Source: Capronia americana (lineage: Eukaryota; Ascomycota; Eurotiomycetes; Chaetothyriales; Herpotrichiellaceae). From it: a stretch of DNA of 64,000 nt. The position numbers were made by a program, and so were the translations under genes. The notes under the pieces are model-generated. The model did not search any database. It had not been told where the DNA came from and worked only from the letters and a program-made list of their open reading frames with translations. The stretch covers positions 248,001 through 312,000 of the forward strand of contig JADWQD010000011.1 of the NCBI GenBank assembly GCA_016110215.1, read 5' to 3'. Below are positions 34,944-44,821 of the stretch, in pieces (within the stretch, counting starts at the first letter, position 1; each line of letters opens with the position of its first letter).

Positions 34944-36710
34944 ATGGCGACTGCGAACGAGATCGACAGCGACGGGAAAGTCCCCAGCAATGTTCACGAC
35001 AAGAGTGTGCACTCAAGGTCGGACGAAGACCTCGAGCGCCCTGAAGGACTACCATCCGACGATAACGCCGTGGACACCAGATTCCAAGCTGGCGTGCAAG
35101 ACATTGAAGCGGTGACCATTTCTTGGTCCACCACTTCACTGGTGATTGCCTATATTTTGATCTGGCTGGTGTACTTCGTCCAGGGCCTCGTGGCGGGAAT
35201 CAGCGGCGCCCTGCTGCCCTATGTCACCTCTGCCTTTGCTCTCCACTCTCTCACGCCAACGACCGGCGTTCTGAGCTCTGTCATCGGCGGCGTCACGAAC
35301 ATGAGCATCGCCAAGACGCTGGACATCTTCGGTCGCCCGCAGGGGTTCCTCTTCTGCGCTATTCTTGCCACGCTCGGCCTCATCATGGCGGCCGGCTGTA
35401 ACAACGTCGAAGCTTATGCCGCCTCGCAAGTCTTCTATACGGTGGGAATCAACGGCGTGGGCTACAGCCTAAGCGTCTTCGTCGCCGACATCACCTCGCT
35501 GCGTCACCGCGGTCTCGTACAGTCTTTGTGCGCCTCATCCAACGTCATCACCCCCTGGTTGGGCGGACCCATCTCCACGGCGTTTCTGAAGGGAGCCGGC
35601 TGGCGCTGGGCCTTTGGCATGGAGAGCATCCTCGTCCCGGCCGTCACGGTCCCTCTGTTCATCCTGTTCATGTTTTACTTCTTCAAGGCGAAGAAGCAGG
35701 GCCTCGTCCCGAAGCGATCGAGTGGACGAACCGTCTGGGAGTCGTCGAGCTACTACGCCAATGAGTTCGACCTCGTGGGACTGTTCCTGCTCTCCGCCGG
35801 CGTGGCTTTTTTTCTGCTGCCCTTCAACCTGTACACCCAACAGGCCAAAGGATGGGACTCTGCCATCATCGTCTGCTTCCTCGTGTTCGGCATCGTCCTC
35901 CTGATCGGATTTGGGGTCTGGGAGCGGTTCTTCGCGAAGAAGTCTTTCATCCCGTGGAAGTTCATGCAGGATCGGACGGTCGTGGGCGCCTGTCTCCTCG
36001 CCTTTGCCCTGTTCTTCAGCTACATGTGCTGGGGCGTGTTCTTCAGCTCGATTCTTCAAGTCGTCAACGACTTGAGCGTGACGCAAGCCAGCTATGTCGT
36101 GGCCACCTACACCGTTGCCGGCTTCTTCTTCTCCATCCTCGTGGGCGTGCTGATGTCTTACACGGGCCGCTTCAAGCCCGTCACGCTCTACTTTGCGATC
36201 CCACTGTCGATCCTCGGCACCGGCCTTATGATTCACTTCCGCGAACCAACGACCAATGTCGGCTACATCGTCATGTCTCAGATCTTCATCGCCTTCGGCA
36301 GCGGCGCCATCATGCTCACCGACGAGATCGCCATTCTGGCCGCCGTCAGGGAGCAACAGTACTTTGCCGTCGCGATCGCGCTGGTGTCCATGTGCGCAAG
36401 CATTGGCCAAGCCGTCGGCCTGACCGTCTCCTCCGCCATCTGGCAGGACATCTTCCCCAAGCGGCTCGCCCTGTATCTCCCAAGGGAGGAGCTCCCGAAC
36501 CTTGCCCTGATTTACATGGACATTGTGACGCAGCTGTCGTACCCGCCCGGCACCCCTACCCGACTGGCCATCCAGCGGGCGTATGGGGATTCGCAGAAGT
36601 ATCTGTTCATCGCCGGGACTAGTGTCTGGGTCATTGGCATCGCTGGGACGCTCATGTGGCGGAACATCAACATCATTGGCATCAAGCAGACCAAGGGCCG
36701 CGTCTTTTAA
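34944..36710 (+). CDS. MFS transporter of the siderophore-iron-transporter (ARN/SIT) type, 14 TM
   Basis: The start MATANEIDSDGK at 34944 is preferred; the frame is open upstream to 34719, but that part is basic and unlike the family. The 588-aa protein has a charged cytoplasmic N-terminus (1-70) and then about 14 hydrophobic segments, first VIAYILIWLVYFVQGLVAG. It has the SIT-type early region AGISGALLPYVTSAFALHSL and the loop IAKTLDIFGRPQGF that corresponds to the DxxGR motif. The family typically moves ferric siderophores with protons across the plasma membrane. Given the upstream TGTGCTCA array and the neighbouring isocyanide synthase, uptake or export of a metal-isocyanide complex is a plausible role (inference). 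It lies downstream of the NRPS-like gene in the same direction, with its own promoter. Confidence 0.85.
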   Translation: MATANEIDSDGKVPSNVHDKSVHSRSDEDLERPEGLPSDDNAVDTRFQAGVQDIEAVTISWSTTSLVIAYILIWLVYFVQGLVAGISGALLPYVTSAFALHSLTPTTGVLSSVIGGVTNMSIAKTLDIFGRPQGFLFCAILATLGLIMAAGCNNVEAYAASQVFYTVGINGVGYSLSVFVADITSLRHRGLVQSLCASSNVITPWLGGPISTAFLKGAGWRWAFGMESILVPAVTVPLFILFMFYFFKAKKQGLVPKRSSGRTVWESSSYYANEFDLVGLFLLSAGVAFFLLPFNLYTQQAKGWDSAIIVCFLVFGIVLLIGFGVWERFFAKKSFIPWKFMQDRTVVGACLLAFALFFSYMCWGVFFSSILQVVNDLSVTQASYVVATYTVAGFFFSILVGVLMSYTGRFKPVTLYFAIPLSILGTGLMIHFREPTTNVGYIVMSQIFIAFGSGAIMLTDEIAILAAVREQQYFAVAIALVSMCASIGQAVGLTVSSAIWQDIFPKRLALYLPREELPNLALIYMDIVTQLSYPPGTPTRLAIQRAYGDSQKYLFIAGTSVWVIGIAGTLMWRNINIIGIKQTKGRVF

Positions 36711-37049
36711 GCCTGCCTCCTGCACAGGCAGTTCTGAATCGAAAACTTGAACAACTAGAATTGGTGGAGCCCAAATTTTTCTTGTGAGCGAAGATAATAA
36801 TCGTCGGGAAAAAAGGATTAAAAGGAAATGATCCCGGTCACGACGGCCTTTGACTTTGATAATTGTTCCCACTTCTGCTCCCTGATGTGATAAATGGCCA
36901 TGCGACGGACGTCTGGCGTGATGCTTGGGAGTGATTAAACTTTTCGATACCTACGTCAAGATCTATCATTGTATTAAGACGAGCGTCCATCATGACGCTC
37001 TGCCGTCATTCGCCGGTGACTTCATGGTAATATAAAGGTTTTCAAGGAT

Positions 37050-38219
37050 TTATTCTACAGGGTCGATCGACGACTGGGCCTCGCTCTTCACGTTTCTTTG
37101 GAACCAGTTCCTCTTCGCCTGGTTGGCCATGTGAACGAGAGGGGCGTTTGGATCGTCTAACATGTCAAACCCGTGGAACGCGCCCGGCCAGATGTGCAGC
37201 TCGCACGTCGTCCCGTCGCGCCACAGCGCCGTGGCGTAGGCGACGGAAGAGTCGCGAAACACCTCACACTCGCCGGCATCGATGTACGCGGGCGGAAGAT
37301 TTGACAGGTCTGTCGCTCGCGCTGGGGCCTGGTACGGCGTCGGCGGCGGCGGCGGCGTCGTTGTCACCGTATTATTATTATTATTATCGTCGTTGTAATT
37401 GTAGTTGTTGTAGTTTTTGTCGTCGGACCACCCGGACGACGCCGCCTCAGGGCCAGTACCAAGAACGAGCTCCCATATCCTGCGAATCCACGGCGTGGCG
37501 GATGGATTTCCGTACTCGAACTGTCGGGCCGACAGGGTGTGCAATCGGTCGTCCAACAGCGGTGAGTACAGCATCTGGGCTTTGATCGGGACTGTGGGAG
37601 ATTTCCTGTCCCGAGCCATCAGGCACGTTGCGGCGGCCAGCGCGCCCCCGCCGGACACGCCGAAGACGACGATTGCCGCGGGGTCGATCCCCAAGCTCGC
37701 GGCGTGCTCAGAGAGCCAGACTAGGCCGGCGTAGCAATCTTCCGCGGGGCCAGGGGCCCGGGTCTCAGGCGCGAGGCGATGCTCGACGGACACGACGACA
37801 CAGTCGATGCCGTCGAGCAGATCCATCACCGGCGTGAGAGCGGTAAATCGGTCCCCGCTGACCATGCCGCCGCCGTGGATGTGGTACAGCGCCGGTCGTG
37901 CAGCCGCTGCCACCGGGGGGGCCTTTGGCGTGAAAACGGAGAGGATGATGGTGTTGTCGTCGGGTCCAAGAACGGTGTGCTCGTGATGGGTCAAGTGTGG
38001 CTTGTCCTGCAGAATGGTCGTCGCGTTGAAGATGAACGAGCCATGCGCGCAGTGCTGGTCTCCGCTGGCGACGCCGCGCATCAGGTCGAGGTCGAAGTCC
38101 TCTGGAAAGGAGGCCGAGTCGAGCATCGGAGCGAGACTGGGGTCGTAGATAGGACGGGGGATCTTGATCCGAGGATCAAGCTTCGCAGCTTGAGAATACG
38201 GAAACGGATATGTCGCCAT
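37050..38219 (-). CDS. Alpha/beta hydrolase (hormone-sensitive-lipase-like, abhydrolase_3)
   Basis: 389-aa single-exon esterase or lipase of the HSL family. The oxyanion-hole motif HGGGMVSGDR and the nucleophile motif GVSGGGA (Ser) are followed by the acid (DAGECEVFRD) and His (AFHGFDML) in the right order. Oddity: an Asn/Tyr/Asp-rich insert (NYNNYNYNDDNNNNN) and a polyproline run sit between core strands, encoded by an ATT/AAT trinucleotide run at 37371-37390. The family hydrolyses short acyl esters or lactones. It is tail to tail with the MFS gene and divergent from the acetyltransferase-like gene. It could tailor the product of the isocyanide locus, but no TGTGCTCA site was found upstream. 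Confidence 0.88.
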   Translation of the reverse strand: MATYPFPYSQAAKLDPRIKIPRPIYDPSLAPMLDSASFPEDFDLDLMRGVASGDQHCAHGSFIFNATTILQDKPHLTHHEHTVLGPDDNTIILSVFTPKAPPVAAAARPALYHIHGGGMVSGDRFTALTPVMDLLDGIDCVVVSVEHRLAPETRAPGPAEDCYAGLVWLSEHAASLGIDPAAIVVFGVSGGGALAAATCLMARDRKSPTVPIKAQMLYSPLLDDRLHTLSARQFEYGNPSATPWIRRIWELVLGTGPEAASSGWSDDKNYNNYNYNDDNNNNNTVTTTPPPPPTPYQAPARATDLSNLPPAYIDAGECEVFRDSSVAYATALWRDGTTCELHIWPGAFHGFDMLDDPNAPLVHMANQAKRNWFQRNVKSEAQSSIDPVE

Positions 38220-39058
38220 GACGATAAATCAGGATGATAGTATCCGTCTGGCCGAGTCAAGCTTGGTGTCGGTATAGCATCATTAGGGGAAAGTCTGAGG
38301 TTTACCGGGTTTGCGCGTCGTTCGGTATATGTTGTCCAAGTGGCCTGCAGTGAGCGTCGATGGGAAATAGTATATTTGCTCACGTGGCTAAATCTCCCTG
38401 TAGATGGGAAGTCCTTCTCCGGTGTCGGGGGGCTATGGTCCGTGTGCAACAGAGCGTTTTGCCCCTAAAGATACGACGAATATTAGCCATGACAGAAAAG
38501 AATAGTAAAGATAGCGCTTGAGCATATTTTCGTATATCCTGTATGAGAGTTCGAGGCCCGCTGATGACAGACAACGGATTCAGGGGTGGGCTCATGTATG
38601 GTATTGTTTTACTGTTCTATCGAATGGTCTGACCGAATGAAAGGAAGGGGGGGTGGAGAGAGAAAGAAGTGTCCAGCCAACGCCAAGGTATCAACCCCCT
38701 CGTGAGACAGGGTATAGGGGATTGAGCCGATATCATTTGACGACGTTTCCGGGGCCCGTATTGGTGTCAGAACAGGCTGGATGTCGATTGGTTCCAGAGT
38801 ACAATCAGTATTACTCCGTCCGGGGCTGGAGGAACCGGCCAACGTTGACTAAACGGTTACAGTCACGCCGGCTAGACGAGAATGAACCATTCTCCAGATG
38901 GCGAGCGACGTTTGCTTGCAAGTAATCACTAAGATCCACTATGCTGAATACACAGCGCAGTTTCCTTCTCGTCGTGTTGTCTTGCCCTGACACGGTGATT
39001 GTCGATAGTCGGCCTCGCTGGCAAAAGCTCGAGTCGGCTTCCTCGCAGGATTATCATC
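38220..39058. other. Intergenic region between divergent hydrolase and acyltransferase genes
   Basis: About 840 bases hold both promoters. No supported ORF, repeat or TGTGCTCA site was seen. Confidence 0.45.
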
Positions 39059-40546
39059 ATGGCCGAATATGAGTTGAAAAGGATACGACCACTAGGTATA
39101 ATATGCTTCTCCCCAGGTCTTCGGCGATAGATCTCTGACAGGGCACTCGTTGCAGGCAAGCTAGAGGAAATCGCCGCCGTCGCCCATCACATTGACTTCT
39201 TCACGAACACGGGGCTATCGGTGCACTACAGATCGGCTCATCCTGCGCCCAATCTTCAAGAAGTGATTTATCGAGCGGTTGCGGAGGTGCTTCGCTCACA
39301 TCCCATCCTGTTTGCCGTTCCCGTCGGCGTGGGTACCACAGAGCCGTACTGGGGCCGTCTGCCGTCGATTGATGTCAAGAAAGCCGTGATATTCGTGGAA
39401 CGACGCACGCCCTCAACCACCGACAGCGAAGGAAGGGACAAAGAACTCGATGCCCTGCTTGAGGATCAGCATAACACCAGTTTCAAGTCGGGATACGGTA
39501 CCCTGCCGGTATGGCGATTGCTCATCGTGCGAGACCCAGGCATGAAGCATGAATTCACGGCTTGCCTGATCGCTCACCATTCCATGAGCGACGGGACTGG
39601 GCTTCAAGTCTTCCAAAACTCGTTCCAGACTGCCCTGTCGAATGCTTCTTCGTCGTCTTCACTCCCATCGGAAGCCGAGCACGTCGTGCTCTCAAATGCT
39701 GATGACCCAATTGCTCCGTCTCTTGAACAAGTTCATCCCCTGCCAATCCCGAATGAAGCTCCCGCCGCCGTCACCACAGGGCCCAAGGACTGGACGGGCA
39801 GTCCCGTCCAAGTGCCCTGCAAGACACGGTTCGTCTCGCTGTCCCTGCCACCACACCTCGTACAGTCCTTTGCCCAGGAATGCAAGAAGCACAAGGCAAC
39901 ACCGACAACTGCCCTCCCCTCCCTAATCGCCAGGCTGCTCTTCCACAACCTTCCACCGACGACTGAAACCCTGGTTTGCAACCTCCCCGTCAGCTTGCGG
40001 CCGGACCTGCCACCAAATCTCATCGATGGTGTCATGGGCAATTTTATCGACGCTTTCAAGGTCAAATTACCTCGTTCCGATCTCGACGACATCGAACCCC
40101 CAGCCGCCCAAAGCGGAAACTCTTGGGACATCTGGACACAGGCCCGGAAAATCCAACAGGCTACACGACGGTACTTTGCCAACGCGTCACCTTCGGGCGA
40201 GCCGTACACGAATATCGCCTTCTTCAAACTCATTCCAGACCTCAGTGCCGCCTTGACCGCCACGCTCGGCAACACCCGGGGCGAATCCTTCGAGGTATCC
40301 AACCTTGGCACTTTCTCACAGCCCAAGAACAATCCCAATGCTGGTCCAGTGTGGCGGGCAGGGAAAGTGACCATCAGTCGGTGTGCATATGCGGCGGGAG
40401 GGCCATTGGTGGTCTGTGTGCTGGGCAGCGATGAGAACCTCGGATGCGGATTCACGTGGCAGGAGGGTGCGATTCCTGATGATGTTGTCGACAGGATCGT
40501 CAGTGGCGTCAGGATGTATCTAGACCCTCCTCAGGTGGCTGTGTAG
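39059..40546 (+). CDS. Alcohol-acetyltransferase-like protein (AATase family)
   Basis: Two exons, 39059-39095 and 39156-40546, give 475 aa in phase. Exon 1 encodes MAEYELKRIRPLG and the join restores the family start RPLGKLEEIAAVAHHIDFF. The catalytic HxxxDG motif is present (HHSMSDGTGL, near residue 130), followed by the long variable linker typical of this fold. The C-terminal half has VCNLPVSLRPDLPPNLIDG and VSNLGTF, as in yeast Atf-like and fungal condensation-fold acyltransferases. The predicted activity is transfer of an acyl group from acyl-CoA to an alcohol or amine. The partner is unknown; it could act with the neighbouring hydrolase or on the isocyanide product. Confidence in the fold is high, in the substrate low. 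Confidence 0.85.
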
Positions 40547-40831
40547 TGGGAATCAATAAGATGATATTGAGAACCCGGAGGAGGTGTGAGTGCAGGCACA
40601 GGGAAAGGCGGGTCGGAATTCACATCATATCCTCCGGGCGCGACGGACCGGTCCAGATAGCTGTTGTTGCCTTTGAACGTTCGACGAAAAGAGGGGGAGA
40701 GAGACAACAAGATAGGGGAAACAGCAGGAGAGGGGAGTTTGAAAAAAATTGAGGAACTCGGGTTTGTCCATTTTCATCAAGCGTGTTTGTATCTGTACTT
40801 GTAAACGAACATGGTTTATGACCTTTGGACT

Positions 40832-42044
40832 CTACTCGTGTCGAAGTGGAGAGCTATCCTCGAGTTCTTTCTCTGCGTGAGTGACAATGTCAGCGCGCCG
40901 AGTCTTAAAAGCAAAGAAGGGGGAAAGAAACACGTACTTGTCAAGATACCACGAGCCTTGACCGCCATCTTGGAGGTCGGATCCTGGAATGCTACGAGCG
41001 GCTCCATGGCCACGCGAAGATCGGTCTGGTCTTTGCCCAGAGGAGCGTCGTAGTCGACGGTGAAGACGGAGACAGTGGCGAAGCAGCCTTCGTTCACGAC
41101 GCTGGTCTCGCCAGGAAGGGCACAGTTGCCGTTGATGCAGCGATTCACGCCGGAGCCGAGATAGTTTCCGTAGTGGAACGTTCCCGTCGTGGCGTTGTAC
41201 ACGGCCGAGTCGGTGAAGCCGCCTCCGGTGAAGCGAGTCTGGATAAAGGGAGGGGCGACGCACGAATCGTTGGTGAAGGAGGTGATGAGCGGAGTGTTGA
41301 CACTTTGCGGGGGTGATAACATTAGTTATTGCTCTCTCTCACACACACGACTCACGCATATTAAACTCACTTCAGCCCATAGCCAACCGGCATCAGCCTC
41401 TTGCCCGGCTTCGTCCCATTCACGAGTTGTCCGACAACATCGGCAGCCAGCCGACCTTGGATTGTCGCCGGGTCAGGGTGACCGGAAGCCGTGGTGGCGT
41501 TGATCCAGGTATATGACCTCTGCTCGCTGTTGGCTGCGGAGAAAGCGATACCGGGGAGACCTCGACCGACGGCGGCGTAGGTGCCGCCCATTGTGCCGCT
41601 CAGAGTGTACAGAAAGCTGCCCACGTTGGTCCCATAGTTGGGCCCGCCCACATACAGGTCGATCGTCTTGTTGTCGTAGTAGAGCGGGAGCACATAATCC
41701 AAGGCTACAATGGTGCACGCCGCGGGGGTGCCGTTGTAGTACCAGATGTCCGGGTTTGATGGGTCGCGGCCCAGCGCCGGAGCACCCGCCGGAATCAGGT
41801 CGAACTCGGAGGCCTTCGTCAGGTTCCGCGAGGAGGAGTAGTCGGCTCGACCACCTTGACCACTCTCGTTGTCCACCGGAGCAACGATCATGACGTCGTG
41901 TCCGTCCGCCTTCAGGAAGCGATAGAACTCGCGAAGCTGTGCACTTCCGAACCCGTCGTCGTTGCCCATGAGGATCGAAATTGCCGCCGACCTGCCGGAC
42001 AGGGCAGACGCCACGGCCAGATAAGAGAGAAGCGAGAGCTTCAT
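40832..42044 (-). CDS. Secreted SurE-like phosphatase / 5'-nucleotidase
   Basis: Three exons, 42044-41371, 41302-40938 and 40872-40832, give 359 aa. The signal peptide MKLSLLSYLAVASALSGRSAA precedes the SurE motif ILMGNDDGF with the catalytic Asp pair. The SurE core continues DGHDVMIVAPVDNESGQGG, SNPDIWYYNGTPAACTI and VGGPNYGTNVG. Fungal secreted SurE-like proteins are acid phosphatases or nucleotidases. The 41-nt last exon (ending in LRHE) rests on the GTACGT donor and CGCAG acceptor. An alternative without this last splice would read through to 40816 with a different tail. Several NxT/S sites fit a secreted glycoprotein. It is convergent with the acyltransferase gene. Confidence 0.86.
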
Positions 42045-42679
42045 CTTTATCAGAATTCGTTACACTGGTTTGATGACGGTGTCGTGAACAAAACTGTAAG
42101 TCTTGACTCTTGAAGCTCCACGGTCCTGAAGAGAAGCTCGAGAGAAAGAAAGAGAGCTGTCCCGGCCGCCACAGATCGCCCAATGCCATTTTAATAAACC
42201 AGTTTCTCTCATACAAGATCGTCCACGACATGTTCGTCGGTTCGGCACAAACGGTCGACCCGTGATTGTAACGTCCCATCGAGCACACGATCAGTTTCCT
42301 TGCCTGGCATAGTGCGATGGCACCGGGAACCGGGAAGGATGAAGCTTCGCTAAATTGATTGGCTGACGATAAGGCTTCGGCGAGCTCCATGGGATCGAAC
42401 CCATTAGCCTGCGTGGAGTACCGATCACCTTTGAGAGTCGCCCCAAGTGTGGACTTCGTCTAAGTCGATCGGAGCGAGATTGGGGGCCTCATTGGGAGCT
42501 TTGTTCGTCTCGGTATCAGTTGATGAACACGCTGCTTTAACATGACCCGGTACGGAAGTAGGGGCCACAAGCGATATCTGTCCTCACTCGTCACCACACA
42601 GTCGTCATCATTGAGTCTTGAAGCTGGAGTCTCTAGACGCCGCCGGTGTGGTGAAGTACCTGTTGATGGCGGCCCGTCC

Positions 42680-43496
42680 ACTCGAAGCTGTGCAATGGCC
42701 GCCGAAAGGTCCGTTAACGTCCTCCAAGAAGAAGCCGTGTTCTCCCTTGACCACTTCCATGTCCTCATTGGTATCGCTGATCCATCGGTGGATATATATA
42801 GACTTCATCTCAGCTTCCTTTTGCACCACGATTAGACATGCGCTGCCCTCATGATAAACTCTGCCGGCTTACTTCCACCAGTTGTCACATCTTCCGGTGA
42901 CTTTCCGGAGCTAGCTTGAGTACGCCCAGCAACTCGCTCCGAAACAACAGGTTGGAACCGAGACCGAACAGTCTGCAAAGGTCGATTTGTGACCGCGCCG
43001 TGCCGTTCGCATAGACAAACACATCGCAACTCGCGGCTTTGATCTGCTTGATGGATTGGGAGACTTCCGGCCAGGCGGGCATCGAGTGCCACGGCGTCAT
43101 ACATCGATTCCTGGTCTGGTTGCCGAAGAGGGCTTGGTGCTCGGGTTGCTTCTCCGACACTGCGTCGGGGTTCTTTCAGAGGGTAAAGTCAACGTCTTTT
43201 GGAGGCTCGTGGGTCGCGAGGCGAGGGTTGCCGAAGGGGAAATGGCGCGAGGGCTAAGAGCTGGGGTACATGGCTCGCACGGTCCTTTCACAGCTTGCAA
43301 AGACCAACAATATCATGAATGAATCTCCTCTCAGCAGGCGGTGTCGGAACGGAATAGTCCTGCCGCCATTCCATCGAGAGCTTCGACCTCTCCTTTTCGG
43401 CGGTGGATTGCGGTAGGATATTGATCGTTCCGCTGTGCCAGTCAAGTCATGTCCCATGAGGCCGAAAAAAACTGCTTTGCCTTTTGTGTTTGCCAT
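42680..43496 (-). pseudogene. Broken haloacid dehalogenase (type II, HAD superfamily)
   Basis: Fragments in shifting frames follow the order of a 2-haloacid-dehalogenase-like protein. MANTKGKAVFFGLMGH starts at 43496, where the family has FFDFMGT; the nucleophile Asp is Gly. Next, in another frame, comes DWHSGTINILPQSTAEKER with SKLSMEWRQDY, after an in-frame TGA in place of the usual Cys. Then DVFVYANGTARSQIDLCRLF and RSELLGVLKLAPESHRKM (43020-42880), PAEFIMRAAHV, and finally MKSIYIHRWISDTNEDMEV with GEHGFFLEDVNG (about 42815-42690). At least three frameshifts or stops separate them, and no introns explain these. The loss of the catalytic Asp argues for true decay rather than only sequencing error. 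Confidence 0.75.
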
Positions 43497-44821
43497 TCTA
43501 TTTACGTTGTCCCTCTCTTGAAGTTTTGACACCCATTCAACATTTCCAACAACACGGACGTTACCTGAGACATAGTCAGTATTGCTGGACGCATCGAAGA
43601 ATCAATCAAAGGTATTGCAGAGGCCACCGAATTCTTCAACAGGACTTGGTGACTTGGTCAAACGCAAACAGGCGGCCGACCGCTGACTGCTGACGCAGAA
43701 AACAGAGCCTGTGGACACCTTGTCCGCATCTGCTAGCAATTGAAAGTCTTGTGTTCCACCTCTACCTCCGTCAGCTCAACAAGGTTGACAGGAAAGCTTT
43801 GCAGGATTTGTACTCTTCTCTTATGTGCCGTAGCAGAGCAGCATCCAAGCTGTCTAGCACAGCGAGCTTGTTGAGGTTGATTTCAGTATACTATACCAAA
43901 GTTGCAGAATATTTTCTGACGAAGTAAACAGTCTACCTCTTCTAACCCTGCCTGTAGTAGGCCCGAAGTTGCACCCATTCTGTCGGGGACGTTCGCTGCA
44001 CTCCGCGTCGACAAGCGAAACCGATGCATCGAACTTAGTGGGAAACCAACCTAGCACAATGCCAGTCGTCTAGGCCCTCACCACCCCGATGATAGTACAG
44101 TCCGGTGTCACGGAGGCCTGACTCAGGAGGCGCAGACACGCCAGGCTCGTAGAGAACCCCACCCGTGCAAGACGAGGTCACGTCCGGCTAGGTACCATGG
44201 TCGATATCCAAGAGAAGGGTGTTAGGACTTTGAGTGTCGCCAAACTCCGGGCTCCTCAGAATTGTGATTGTATCAATGGCTGAATCGACGACGTACTCCT
44301 TAGCGGTGTGCCGGCTCTCGACGAGACCAACGGGTGCCAAGCTTTAGCACGTTATCACAACAGATGCAAAGGGACTCATTCAGACTGCAAGAGGAAGAGA
44401 AATCCGCCGGTCTGGTCAAGCAGTGGAGTAATCAAAAAGTTTACAATGCGGAACCTTCCAAGGTCTCTCCAATCTCACTTATATCCGCTCGGATTCCAAT
44501 CCATCACGCAATCCTCGGCGGTTTAGATGTAATATACCAAAAGCCTCGTGGCCATACTAGCAAAAGTACATATACATTTAAAGTTTAGCTGCCAGCTAAC
44601 CGTTGGAATAAGTTCAGCAGTCTCCTTAGAAAGTCTCTAGTCAAGTTTAGCAGTCTCCTTGGGCAGTCTCTAAGCAGAAAGACGCCATTTCATCCCATTA
44701 TGAGTACAAGTCCACGAGAGAAATCGAGTCAACCCAGTATATATTATTCGCCGGTAAAACCTGGTGACAGTATGCATGGTCTCCTATCACACCAAACTCG
44801 CCATCTACCCGCCGTGACAAG
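43497..44821. other. Gene-free stretch upstream of the Dal5-type transporter
   Basis: About 1.3 kb without a recognisable gene on either strand. It contains the 33-base tandem duplication at 44611-44675. Confidence 0.45.
44611..44675. repeat. 33-base tandem duplication
   Basis: Two imperfect copies beginning AGTTCAGCAGTCTCCTT and AGTTTAGCAGTCTCCTT lie 33 bases apart, upstream of the MFS start at 44822. Confidence 0.75.

Noticed and set aside
35535..36872. Long antisense ORF (445 aa) opposite the MFS gene
   Set aside because: It is rich in Asp, Arg, His and Gly, as expected of the reverse complement of a high-GC membrane-protein gene, and has no domain.
41473..42390. 305-aa antisense-frame ORF over the SurE-like gene
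   Set aside because: Same strand but wrong frame; the SurE frame carries a signal peptide and the NDDG motif.
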